A stretch of DNA of 64,000 bases from CAYMEV01 sp964389675 [NCBI: uncultured Candidatus Sumerlaeota bacterium] (GTDB lineage Bacteria > CAYMEV01), in contig CAYMEV010000003.1 in the NCBI GenBank assembly GCA_964389675.1, positions 62,001 to 126,000 on the forward strand, written 5' to 3'. Shown here one piece after another: positions 51,583-60,272 of this stretch; within the stretch, counting starts at the first letter, position 1, and every line of letters begins with the position of its first letter. Made by a program: the position numbers and the translations under genes. The notes under the pieces were generated by a model. That model did not search any database. It worked only from the letters and a program-made list of their open reading frames with translations, and was not told the DNA's origin.

Positions 51583-52606
51583 TCTCAAGGCCTTTATAAA
51601 AAAGGATACAAAAAATACCAGGGTACTGGAAAGAATAAGGGATAGCATATCCGATATTGAATATATCAGGGATAAATCAGAGATAATATCTGAATCTGAC
51701 AGCATCAGTGCAAAAAGAATAATTTATATTGAAGACGGTGATGGGGAATTAATAGAAAAATGCCCGGGTACTCTCTATTCCAGGTGCTGCAATTATTATG
51801 TAATAAAGAATATCATAAACTGTCCCATGGTATGCTCCTACTGCTATCTTCAGACTTTTCTGAATCAGGATTATATAACAGTTTATACAGATATTGACAG
51901 TATCATCTGCAGTTTAGAGAAGAAATCAAAAGAGCTGGGCAGAATACGAATAGGTACTGGTGAATACTCTGATTCATTTGCCCTGGAGGCTGAGACTGGC
52001 TATACTGAATTCCTGACACAATACTGCCAGGATAAACCAGGCATAACAATGGAATTCAAGACCAAATATGCAGGTATAGAGCCATTTCCAAACAAAAGGG
52101 GGAATATTATCTATGGAGTTACATTTGAGCCTGAGATCATAAGAGATGAAGAAGAGGAGAATACAAGCAGCATTCAGGATAGAATAGGTTTTCTCCAAAG
52201 GGCGATAGAAAAAAACAATAAAGTAGCCCTTCATTTTGACCCTATAATTTTTACCGATGACTGCTTTTCTTTATACGAGCAGCTTATTAGAGGAATATCG
52301 AAGCATATAGAAGAAAAGCATATAGCCTATATAAGCCTGGGGTGCATGCGTTTTTCCAAGGGCCTCATAAACAATCTTCTGGATAAATTCCCTAAATCAA
52401 GGATCCTTCAGGGAGAGTATATTCTGTGTAGAGATACTAAGTACAGGTATCCCAGGGAGATAAGAGTATCGATCTTTAAGAATATACTTAAAATGATTAG
52501 AAAAAGGTATAAAAATGCACCTGTTTATTTATGCATGGAGAACAAAACTGTCTGGAGCATGGTATATAAAGAATATGGGTCTTTTTCTGATTCATTGTTC
52601 TCATAA
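51575..52606 (+). CDS. Spore-photoproduct-lyase-like radical SAM protein
   Basis: About 343 residues from the ATG at 51575, which overlaps the upstream stop; the frame is open further upstream but inside the ParB-like gene. The cluster-binding motif is CPMVCSYCYLQ, the spacing (CxxxCxxC) and CYLQ ending seen in the spore photoproduct lyase family. RIGTGEYSDSFALE, MEFKTKY and VALHFDPI follow as in that family. True SplB repairs UV thymine dimers in spores, but no sporulation gene is here, so the target may be different. The catalytic hydrogen-donor cysteine cannot be confirmed by eye. Confidence 0.8.
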   Translation: MSNLKAFIKKDTKNTRVLERIRDSISDIEYIRDKSEIISESDSISAKRIIYIEDGDGELIEKCPGTLYSRCCNYYVIKNIINCPMVCSYCYLQTFLNQDYITVYTDIDSIICSLEKKSKELGRIRIGTGEYSDSFALEAETGYTEFLTQYCQDKPGITMEFKTKYAGIEPFPNKRGNIIYGVTFEPEIIRDEEEENTSSIQDRIGFLQRAIEKNNKVALHFDPIIFTDDCFSLYEQLIRGISKHIEEKHIAYISLGCMRFSKGLINNLLDKFPKSRILQGEYILCRDTKYRYPREIRVSIFKNILKMIRKRYKNAPVYLCMENKTVWSMVYKEYGSFSDSLFS

Positions 52607-52611
52607 AATAA

Positions 52612-52639
52612 TTGAACAAAATAATAATCAGTATATAAT
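52612..52639 (+). promoter_or_regulatory. Sigma-70 promoter for the pseudokinase-TonB gene
   Basis: TTGAAC (52612-52617) is 16 bp from a perfect TATAAT (52634-52639). Transcription near 52646 would place the ATG at 52646 at the RNA end and supports the start at 52661. Confidence 0.75.
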
Positions 52640-52660
52640 AGGCACATGGAGGGCCTGAAT

Positions 52661-54649
52661 ATGGAAAACGAAAGATTCAAGGGATATATACTTTTCGAAA
52701 AATTCAGGAAGACTGAACTTATCGAGAGTTACAGGGGTGTAATGCCCAGTGCAAACCCTGCGCATGACCAGATTGACCTGCTGAATACTCAGCTGAGTTC
52801 CAATGCAAAATTCTGCAATATTCTTTCTGAGCACATGGAGAAGATAAAAAGAAATACCGACCTTCAGGGTATTTTTAAGATCAAGGAATCTGGCACCTTT
52901 GATGACCATTTCTATGTTGTGAAGGATTATAAGAAAGCAAAAAGCCTGAAAGATATAATCACTGAGTCAAATGAGCAATACTTTCCGATCAATCTCGACC
53001 ATTCAGTTTATATAGTCAGACAGCTCTCTGCCTTTTTCCAGTATATCCTTGCCAATGTGGACAAAGGGACTGTCCTTTATTTTATTGATCCCGAGGATAT
53101 AATAATTACCTTTGAGGGAGAGATTTTCCAGGATAATCTTTATCTTGCCGATGCTATCACCCAGACATTCGGTAAAAGCATTCCCAGATTCGGGAATTCA
53201 GTGTCCTATTTTGCCCCTGAATACATAAGCAAAGGAATAATCAGCGAAAAGAACATTATTTTTTCTCTTGGGGCGGTCTTCTATGAGATATTAAGCAATA
53301 AAAGGCTTATGCCTGATAATATTGATGAATTTAAGAAATCCCTGGATTCTTTTTCATACCCTGAAGAAAGTGATTTTGAGGAGACAATTGACCAGCAGCT
53401 TCTGGATATTCTGACCAAGATGATACAGATAGACCCCGATGAGAGGTATGAAGACCTGAATGCCCTTCAGGCAGACCTTGATGAGTATATAGAGGAAGGT
53501 GATTTTTCACCGACGACCTTCCATTTTGTATTCTTTCTTGAGACGCTTTTCAGGGAATATACCGAGAAGCTTCCGAAGGTTATGGAGCAGGAGATAGAAG
53601 AAGCCAAGCACCTTGAGCTGGAAGCAATAAGGGAATCTGAAGAGGAAATGCTTCAGCAGAAGATGGAAGAAACAAAGAAAGAGAGCAAATTCCCTGTACT
53701 TCCAGTGGTCATAGTGCTTCTTTTTATCGGCCTTATTATAGTGGGCCTTACATTGCCGAGAGCATGGAAAGATGAGGCTGAGGCCATGCTTGAGGAGAAG
53801 AAGAAGGAACTTGAAAAGGCACAGACATATGACCAGACAGAACCTGCAGAAGTCCCTGCAGAAGTGGATACTGAGCCTGCAGAGCCCGATGAGGATTCAG
53901 GCCAGACAGAGCCTGTTGTTACTGAGCCCCCTGTACAGCCTGAAGACATAACAGAAGAGCCTCCGGTACAGGATGATGCGGAACAGAGGAGGCTGGAAGC
54001 AGAAAGGGCTGAAAGAGAGAGGATCGAACGGGAAAGAAGGGAACAGGAGAGGCTTGCTCAGGAGCAGGCGGAGAAGGATCAGGCTGAAAAGGATAGGCTT
54101 GACCGTGAAGAAAAACAGAAACTGGAAAGGATAGATAATCTGGTACAGACTGCACAGTCACAAATAGCAGATAAGAATATTGATGAAGCAAAAAAATCTG
54201 TTTCCAGCATACTGGAGATCGATCCGGAGAACGAAAAGGCAAATGATCTCAGCATTGAGATTGATAAGATAGAAAGAGACCTGTCCAAACAGCGCAGGGC
54301 AGAGCTTGTAAAAATCCCTATCAACATATCAGAGGCAGATACAGAACCGACTCTTATAAACAGTCCCCGCATAGACCTGCGGCAGGTCGAGGGGCGAATA
54401 CCCCGGGATATCCTCAGGGACCTTAAGAACAGGGTAAACAGAATAACTGTAAGGATGCTTGTATCAGAAAATGGGGATGTAGAGTCTGTTGAGGAAATAT
54501 TTGTGCAGAAGTCTGTTTATGGGACATTTGAGAGGACAGGATTGATCGCGGAGATCGATAAGCAGATAAGGTCAGCGAAATATACACCTGCTATTAAGGA
54601 TGGGATGAAAAGGAAGTGTTATGTGACACTGACATTTCCCTGGAATTAA
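52661..54649 (+). CDS. Pseudokinase with membrane helix and TonB-like C-terminal domain
   Basis: About 662 residues; GGAGGG (52647-52652) favours the ATG at 52661. Residues 1-300 follow a Ser/Thr kinase fold with hinge (VVKDYKKAKSLKDII), a YFAPEY APE motif and FSLGAVFYEIL, but the catalytic loop reads LYFIDPEDI (Phe where the catalytic Asp belongs) and DFG reads DAI, so it should not phosphorylate. A membrane helix (about 345-365) is followed by a Pro/Glu-rich and then Glu/Arg-rich coiled stretch (to about 495), a TPR-like helical segment, and a TonB C-terminal fold (about 575-662, ITVRMLVSENGDVESV ... YTPAI ... VTLTF). It spans the envelope. Confidence 0.82.
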   Translation: MENERFKGYILFEKFRKTELIESYRGVMPSANPAHDQIDLLNTQLSSNAKFCNILSEHMEKIKRNTDLQGIFKIKESGTFDDHFYVVKDYKKAKSLKDIITESNEQYFPINLDHSVYIVRQLSAFFQYILANVDKGTVLYFIDPEDIIITFEGEIFQDNLYLADAITQTFGKSIPRFGNSVSYFAPEYISKGIISEKNIIFSLGAVFYEILSNKRLMPDNIDEFKKSLDSFSYPEESDFEETIDQQLLDILTKMIQIDPDERYEDLNALQADLDEYIEEGDFSPTTFHFVFFLETLFREYTEKLPKVMEQEIEEAKHLELEAIRESEEEMLQQKMEETKKESKFPVLPVVIVLLFIGLIIVGLTLPRAWKDEAEAMLEEKKKELEKAQTYDQTEPAEVPAEVDTEPAEPDEDSGQTEPVVTEPPVQPEDITEEPPVQDDAEQRRLEAERAERERIERERREQERLAQEQAEKDQAEKDRLDREEKQKLERIDNLVQTAQSQIADKNIDEAKKSVSSILEIDPENEKANDLSIEIDKIERDLSKQRRAELVKIPINISEADTEPTLINSPRIDLRQVEGRIPRDILRDLKNRVNRITVRMLVSENGDVESVEEIFVQKSVYGTFERTGLIAEIDKQIRSAKYTPAIKDGMKRKCYVTLTFPWN

Positions 54650-55137
54650 GGCTTAGAGTCTATAGGATGTATTTTCCAGTCCTTTTCAGGATAATACTCT
54701 TCAACAGGATTATCCTTATATTTTAATACAACCCTTGTTATGCCGGCATTGGCGATGTTTGCCCTGCATTGGTTGCATATGCTGTGGTGCCCGCATATAT
54801 AGATGGTCGTTCCCTTAGTTGAGTGCCCGTTTCTTGCGGCAAGCGAAATTGCATTTGATTCGGCATGAGAGCCTACAGCCCGGCACCTTTCCAGCTGAGT
54901 CCCGGAGGGTATCTTATGACGATCTCTGTAGCAGTACCCAATTTCCAGGCAGTTTTTCTGATATTGAGGGGCTCCATTGTAGCCTGTAGAAATAATATCC
55001 TTATTGTTCACTATAATTGCCCCGACCTTATTTCTGAAACATGATGATCTCGAACCCACAAGCCGGGCAATGCTCAGGAAATATTCGTCCCATGTCGGCC
55101 TTTTATCCAGTGAGGCTTTATTTTGTTTATCTTCCAT
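54646..55137 (-). CDS. dCMP/cytidine deaminase family protein
   Basis: A 163-residue zinc deaminase close to dCMP deaminase (ComEB-like), which makes dUMP for thymidylate synthesis. It opens PTWDEYFLSIARLVGSRSSC, with VGAIIVNNKDIISTGYNGAP, the zinc/proton-shuttle HAESNAI and ICNQC. The position before CxxC is Ile rather than the usual Pro. The CFRNKVGA and YRDRHKI segments are also family-typical. It is convergent with the pseudokinase gene, and the stops overlap by four bases. Confidence 0.93.
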   Translation of the reverse strand: MEDKQNKASLDKRPTWDEYFLSIARLVGSRSSCFRNKVGAIIVNNKDIISTGYNGAPQYQKNCLEIGYCYRDRHKIPSGTQLERCRAVGSHAESNAISLAARNGHSTKGTTIYICGHHSICNQCRANIANAGITRVVLKYKDNPVEEYYPEKDWKIHPIDSKP

Positions 55138-55179
55138 TTAATAAAGGATACCAGCATTCAGTTATTAGTCAAAAATTAA

Positions 55180-55214
55180 ATATTTATTGCAATAAATATA
55201 ATTTGCTGTATCCT
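55180..55214 (+). promoter_or_regulatory. Promoter with 20-bp perfect palindrome, HDOD gene
   Basis: TTGCAA (55187-55192) is 16 bp from TATCCT (55209-55214). A perfect 20-bp palindrome, ATATTTATTG/CAATAAATAT (55180-55199), covers the -35 element, an arrangement expected for a repressor site. Confidence 0.55.
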
Positions 55215-55243
55215 AAAAAACAGATAATTATCGGAGGTTATAA

Positions 55244-56098
55244 TTGGAACAGCATACCTACAGCTATGCCATGCTTTCACGGCTGAAGAATATTCCGACG
55301 CTTCCGATGATCATCGATAAGCTTCTGGAGATCCCTTCAATTGACTATTCCATAAAGGATATAATTAAGGTTATTGAGATAGACCAGTCCATTGCCTCAA
55401 AGATCCTTAAATTATCCAATTCTGTCTTTTTCGGTTTTTCAAGGAAGATATCCAGCCTGGCGGAAGCTGTCAGCCTTATGGGTATTGATACAATAAAGGC
55501 AATTGCCCTTGCTACACCTATATTTGATAATGAAAGCTTCGAAAAATTCAGCAGGGATAATATTGAGATCCGGAAGCTCTGGCTTCATACTTCAGTATGT
55601 GCATTTTTAGCAAGGCATATCTGGAACAGGATCGGCATAAGGGAATTTGACTCAGGCACTGTTTTTGCATCTGCCTTGTTTCACGATATAGGTAAATTCT
55701 TCTTTTTGCTGATGTATCCTGAGGAATATCCGAAAATACTGCTTGACTCAGATGCTGAAAAAAAGAACACAAAGTTCTATGAAGAGGAAAGGCTGGGCAT
55801 TGACCATGCATTGCTGACATCAATGATATTTGATAAATGGAACTTTCCGCATTCACTGTTCGTTCCGATAAAATTCCATCATAACCTCAATAATATACCA
55901 AATATCTACCAGAAGGTAGCGATAGTTATTAATGCATGTGATAAGCTTTCCTGGAATACAGGCTATGGATTCATGGGAAGCTGTGACGATGATCAGGAGT
56001 CATTAAAAGAGATAGGAGAACAGACCCTGCAGGATGCGATCCTTTATCTGGAAAATAATATAGAGGATATCAGAGGGATATCTGATTTCATATCATAG
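55244..56098 (+). CDS. HDOD-domain signalling protein
   Basis: A 284-residue protein that is one HDOD domain, a catalytically inactive relative of HD hydrolases used in signalling. Hallmarks are LKNIPTLPMIIDKLLEI, IIKVIEIDQSIASKILKLSNS, the AEAVSLMGIDTIKAIAL block and a partly retained HD-like ALFHDIGKFFFLLMYPEEY. The start is TTG at 55244 with GGAGG 6 bp upstream. The GAF-PAS gene follows 7 bp downstream. Confidence 0.9.
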   Translation: MEQHTYSYAMLSRLKNIPTLPMIIDKLLEIPSIDYSIKDIIKVIEIDQSIASKILKLSNSVFFGFSRKISSLAEAVSLMGIDTIKAIALATPIFDNESFEKFSRDNIEIRKLWLHTSVCAFLARHIWNRIGIREFDSGTVFASALFHDIGKFFFLLMYPEEYPKILLDSDAEKKNTKFYEEERLGIDHALLTSMIFDKWNFPHSLFVPIKFHHNLNNIPNIYQKVAIVINACDKLSWNTGYGFMGSCDDDQESLKEIGEQTLQDAILYLENNIEDIRGISDFIS

Positions 56099-56105
56099 AA
56101 AAATA

Positions 56106-57683
56106 ATGGATACAAAAAAAATTATGAATAACGAAACAAAACAGATCGTATTTGAAGACCTTTATTCAATGGTAAGCTCATTGCCTGCCGGTCAGATCTC
56201 ATTCCCTGAAATTGCATTGAATATAATTAATATATTCGTTGACAAGGGTATTGCTGAAAATTCATCGATATACCTGAAAGATGAGGAAAGCAATAAGCTG
56301 TACCTTGTGGCAGCGCGCGACAAAAGCAGGCGTGCTTTTACTGCAAGCAATATAAAGCTTTACAGCGGTGCAAGAGACCTCCCCTTCAAATGGTTCTTTG
56401 AAGAAGGCGAAGGTATTGCGGGTTCGGCGCATGTAAACAAGAAAGCTGTATATGTCCCTGACCTGGACAAGGACAGGAGGTTTGTCGGCAGTGTAACCGC
56501 AAGAAAGAAGCTGCTTGTCCTTCCCCTTCTTATAGGCAAGGAATCAATAGGGATAATGAATATATCAACAACGGGGCAGGGTCTGTCTGATCCATCCGTC
56601 AGGGACTCAATTGAAAAATTAAGCAGATTCTATGCTCTGCTGATTCACTTTTCAAAGGTCTATTCAAAGTACCTTACTGCATCTTTCCTGCTTTCATCAC
56701 TGATCCAGTATACTGACAAGGCTATCCTGATGCTGGACAAGGAGGACAGGATCATAGATTTTAATAATACCGCCTCCAATATATTTCCGGTAAAATCCAA
56801 TGACCTTTTAGGAATGAGAACATCCTCTTTCAATCCCAAAAGTGAAGAAAAGCTTAAAGACTATATCAGGGATGTCTTTGGGTCCAAGACCCTTCTTTGT
56901 GATAAGATACTGTCGAACAAGGGGATTATTTCACAGATACCTTTTGATGACCTTGATAACAAGGTCATTATAAAGGCAATAAAGGAGTTTCCTGACGGTA
57001 AATTTATAATATTTGATATTGTCAGGCTTAAGGTCATTAACAAGAGTGAAGAATCAATCGGCAGTGTTGAAATATGGAGTACCTATCAAAAGGAGGCTGA
57101 TCAGAAAAAATCAACTATACCGCTTGTTGACAGCGGGAAAATAAACAGGATCATCAGCAGGATGAATCTGATCAAAAATGAGATTGAAGCGGGGAAGGTC
57201 AACAGGGAATTCCTTCTGAAGCATATCAATACATCTGCATTAGAGATGAAAGGAATACTGGAGCCGGGTAGTTACAGGAACCTGAACACACTTATCAATA
57301 CATCTTTCAGGATCTATAATGACCATAATAACCTGGGGATGACATATTTTTCAAATATCCCTCATACAGTAAGCATGGAATATCTTCCATACAAGATCAT
57401 ACAGCTCTTTTACCTGATTATTGATATTGTCGTTCAGTTCGGCAACCCTTCCAAGCCTGTAAACATTAAATACCTTATGCAGGATTCCAAACACGATACT
57501 CCCCAGATTATGCTGATCATTTCTAATGATGACCTGCATATCCCAAAAAGATTCATGAATGAATTCAGCATAACGCATAGAGAACTGCGAAGCCTCCTTG
57601 AGGAACTGAATGCAGATATAGATATAGTAAAGAATGAAGAATTATCGTCCGTTTCGCTAAGCTTTGGAAATAATCAGTATTAA
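56106..57683 (+). CDS. GAF-PAS sensor with degenerate kinase-like C-terminus
   Basis: A 525-residue cytoplasmic protein. A GAF domain (about 20-180) shows EGEGIAGSAHVNKKAVYVPDLDKD and LLVLPLLIGKESIGIMNIST. A PAS domain (about 205-310) shows ILMLDKEDRIIDFNNTASNIF. From about 345 a helical segment resembles a dimerisation domain, but there is no phosphorylatable His box, and the C-terminal 130 residues resemble a histidine-kinase ATPase fold without N, G1 or G2 boxes. So it senses a ligand but probably does not phosphorylate. Confidence 0.8.
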   Translation: MDTKKIMNNETKQIVFEDLYSMVSSLPAGQISFPEIALNIINIFVDKGIAENSSIYLKDEESNKLYLVAARDKSRRAFTASNIKLYSGARDLPFKWFFEEGEGIAGSAHVNKKAVYVPDLDKDRRFVGSVTARKKLLVLPLLIGKESIGIMNISTTGQGLSDPSVRDSIEKLSRFYALLIHFSKVYSKYLTASFLLSSLIQYTDKAILMLDKEDRIIDFNNTASNIFPVKSNDLLGMRTSSFNPKSEEKLKDYIRDVFGSKTLLCDKILSNKGIISQIPFDDLDNKVIIKAIKEFPDGKFIIFDIVRLKVINKSEESIGSVEIWSTYQKEADQKKSTIPLVDSGKINRIISRMNLIKNEIEAGKVNREFLLKHINTSALEMKGILEPGSYRNLNTLINTSFRIYNDHNNLGMTYFSNIPHTVSMEYLPYKIIQLFYLIIDIVVQFGNPSKPVNIKYLMQDSKHDTPQIMLIISNDDLHIPKRFMNEFSITHRELRSLLEELNADIDIVKNEELSSVSLSFGNNQY

Positions 57684-57691
57684 GAAGCTAT

Positions 57692-58498
57692 ATGAATTAT
57701 ACAGTGCATCTGATGTCATTTTATCTTGATATCTTCTTTCCCCCGATATTAAAAGAAACTGTTGATAACAGATTATCCAGTTTCCGGAAGGATGTCAGCA
57801 GCAGTGACAATAGAATAACAGTTGAACTTGAGCTTCAGGAGGAGAGACTGCCTGTTCAGTCATTGATCCCGTATGCTCTGATTAGAAACGGCAGAATAGA
57901 GTTTTTCCGCTATGATATGGAAGGGCACATCAGTATTCCTGATAGATATCTTCACCTGAAGCTGCTGAACAATATATACAGCTTCGATACTGCACTCAGG
58001 GTCATATTCTCGCTTCTTCTCATTCAGAATGGAGGGTTTCTGATCCATTCAAGCTCTGTTTCAGTGGGGCAGAAAGGAATTCTTTTTATCGGAGTGTCTG
58101 GATCGGGCAAAACGACAATTGCCCATCTGAACAGGGAAAATAAGATCCTTAGTGATGAGATATCAGCAGTTGTGAAAGAAGGAGGAAAATACTACCTGTA
58201 CGGAAATACCTTTTTCAGCGATCTTGAGGAAATAGGGCATGACTGTTCTGCAGAACTGAAGCAGATATATTTCCTGAATAAAGCGCCCTATGATGATATA
58301 AAGCCTATAGTTAAAGCTGATGCACTAAAAATGATCTTAAGGAATGTCATGAATTTTTCAAAAGAGGCTGCTTTCTCTGAGATGATCCTGAACAATGCCT
58401 TAAGTATACTCCGTTCAGCAGGTGCTGACAATATATATTTTCTGCCTCACAGGGAGATATATAAGAAAATTTATGAACATTTATCAATTGAAAACTGA
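57692..58498 (+). CDS. HprK-like P-loop kinase homologue
   Basis: A 268-residue protein. The second half has the HprK/P serine-kinase-like core: FLIHSSSVSVGQKGILFIGVSGSGKTT with a Walker A loop, then ILSDEISAVV and YGNTFFSD. These proteins occur in many bacteria in contexts unrelated to phosphotransferase regulation, often with PqqD-like partners, which I do not see here. The N-terminal 110 residues are unassigned. It is 8 bp after the GAF-PAS gene. The substrate is unknown. Confidence 0.75.
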   Translation: MNYTVHLMSFYLDIFFPPILKETVDNRLSSFRKDVSSSDNRITVELELQEERLPVQSLIPYALIRNGRIEFFRYDMEGHISIPDRYLHLKLLNNIYSFDTALRVIFSLLLIQNGGFLIHSSSVSVGQKGILFIGVSGSGKTTIAHLNRENKILSDEISAVVKEGGKYYLYGNTFFSDLEEIGHDCSAELKQIYFLNKAPYDDIKPIVKADALKMILRNVMNFSKEAAFSEMILNNALSILRSAGADNIYFLPHREIYKKIYEHLSIEN

Positions 58499-58529
58499 AT
58501 AATATATAAAACAAATGGAGGTTATAACT

Positions 58530-59687
58530 GTGAAAAGGAACATTATCCTGATCTTTATCGTGCTTTCTTTTGCATCTGCCATGTTCAGCCAGGATGCAGC
58601 CCTGTCAGACAGATACTCTGATTTTCAGGCTAAGATGAACGATGAGTATGCAAATATAAAAAGCCAGGAAGAATACTCGGTCTTTGTGGATAATTACAAG
58701 AAAGGGCTTTCCCAGCTTATTAAGGATACTGATTATAAAAAGCTTGATACCGGGGATTATTTAACATATCTGGAAATTAAAATGATACTTGAAAAATATG
58801 AGGGCATGAATGATATAATCATATATGGAGAGAAAAAATATCCTGACACCTTAAACGAGATATTGCTCGTTAAAGCTGACCTGATGGCTAATACCGGAGA
58901 ACCCGGAAAAGCGGTCTTAATAATCGATGATATCAAAAAGAGGGACATGGATTTTATTAAAAGCAACCTTGATGATATATTTGACATAATGTCAGTACTT
59001 TCCTCAGAGGAATTTTATGAAGAAGCCTATAAGCTCAGGGATTATTTTCTCCTGGGAAAGCTGACAGACAGATACCAGTATTATATGTCAGGCATGATAA
59101 GCTCTGTTTTCCTCAGCCTGGACAAGATTGAAGAAGCAAAGGCCTATCTGGAGAAGCTTAAAGGCATTTATGAAGATGATGCAGTAAAAAAGGTCATAGA
59201 TAATGAGATCAGCCAGATCTCTCTTATAGGGAAAATGCCGCCTTCAATTGGCCTCGCAGGCAATATAAACGGTGATTCATCCCTCGAGAAGCACAAGGGC
59301 AAGGTCATAATCGTTGATTTCTGGGCGCCATGGTGTAATCCCTGCAGGAAGGCAATACCTCATCTTGTTGAGATCTATAATGAGTACAGGGAAAAAGGGG
59401 TTACAGTAATTGGAATTACACAGCTGTACGGATCATATAATGATGGCAAAACAGCCAGGAAGGATATTGCACCAGAGGAAGAAACCAGCCTGATCAAGGG
59501 CTATATAACCGATAATAATATTGTATATCCAAACGGTATAGCTTCAGGCAGGAGTGAGATAGATAAATATCATGTCATGGGTATTCCGCACCTTGTATTC
59601 ATAGACAGGGAATTTAAGATAAGGCATATTAAGGTCGGCTATATGGAAAAAGAAGCTGTTGTGAAGATAATTGAAGGGCTCTTATAG
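58530..59687 (+). CDS. TlpA-like thiol-disulfide protein with N-terminal helical repeats
   Basis: About 385 residues from a GTG at 58530, 8 bp after GGAGG; the ATG at 58515 overlaps the ribosome site. A signal peptide (MKRNIILIFIVLSFASAMFS) directs it to the envelope. Residues 25-240 are helical, TPR-like. The C-terminal 150 residues form a TlpA/ResA-type thioredoxin domain with the active site WCNPC and the cis-Pro segment MGIPHLVFID. It probably reduces or exchanges periplasmic disulfides. Last gene of the run that starts with HDOD. Confidence 0.88.
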   Translation: MKRNIILIFIVLSFASAMFSQDAALSDRYSDFQAKMNDEYANIKSQEEYSVFVDNYKKGLSQLIKDTDYKKLDTGDYLTYLEIKMILEKYEGMNDIIIYGEKKYPDTLNEILLVKADLMANTGEPGKAVLIIDDIKKRDMDFIKSNLDDIFDIMSVLSSEEFYEEAYKLRDYFLLGKLTDRYQYYMSGMISSVFLSLDKIEEAKAYLEKLKGIYEDDAVKKVIDNEISQISLIGKMPPSIGLAGNINGDSSLEKHKGKVIIVDFWAPWCNPCRKAIPHLVEIYNEYREKGVTVIGITQLYGSYNDGKTARKDIAPEEETSLIKGYITDNNIVYPNGIASGRSEIDKYHVMGIPHLVFIDREFKIRHIKVGYMEKEAVVKIIEGLL

Positions 59688-59756
59688 AAAGGATATACCT
59701 GCACAGAGCATCTATATTGCTCGATATTTCGAAAGAAAGCCCGGGAAAGGCATCTT

Positions 59757-60167
59757 TTATTCAGGGTAATACCTGGATTTTGCGGATATTATCTCATCAT
59801 TGATCCTCTTCAGCTCTTCCCATTCCTTCTGTAGACCTTCATGGTTGTACAGGTCAAAATCGGGATGATTTTCTATAAAAGTAGCTTCTTCAGCAGAGAA
59901 AAGCTCAGCAGAGCTCAGAAAAGACTTGAATAATTCATCAAATGCTTCAGTATCCTCACTGTCCAGGGCTTCTATGCTGGCCAGAATATTCTTTGAGTAT
60001 TCTATCCAGTGTTTGAGCATCTGGCGGGCCTCTTTTAGATTATCGGGTTCAATGGCCGATACCTCAGGGATGTCAGGTATGTTCTTTTCAGCGGGGGGGC
60101 TCTTCCTGTTGCATTGGGCAGAAATGAGAAGAAGGGATAAGAGAAGGATTATCATCCATTTATTCAT
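59757..60167 (-). CDS. Small hypothetical lipoprotein
   Basis: A 136-residue protein with a lipoprotein signal (WMIILLLSLLLISAQC, Cys19) followed by a Pro-rich spacer and an acidic, wholly helical domain rich in Glu, Ser and Asp. A strong AAGGAGGATAATT precedes the ATG. I do not recognise the family. Confidence 0.75.
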   Translation of the reverse strand: MNKWMIILLLSLLLISAQCNRKSPPAEKNIPDIPEVSAIEPDNLKEARQMLKHWIEYSKNILASIEALDSEDTEAFDELFKSFLSSAELFSAEEATFIENHPDFDLYNHEGLQKEWEELKRINDEIISAKSRYYPE

Positions 60168-60272
60168 AATTATCCTCCTTGAAAATAAATGTTGAAAAAA
60201 GCCATTACAAATATAATACCATAAAATTTTTAAAATAAAATAATTTGTTTTTGAAATATGATTTTAATGGGA

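Noticed and set aside
51575-52606. Evidence for sporulation from the SplB-like gene
   Set aside because: SplB-like proteins occur in non-sporulating bacteria, and no spore gene is in the window.
54001-54130. Tandem repeat in the Glu/Arg-rich stretch of the pseudokinase-TonB gene
   Set aside because: The ERxER-like runs are ordinary low-complexity coiled-coil coding sequence, not a DNA repeat of fixed unit.
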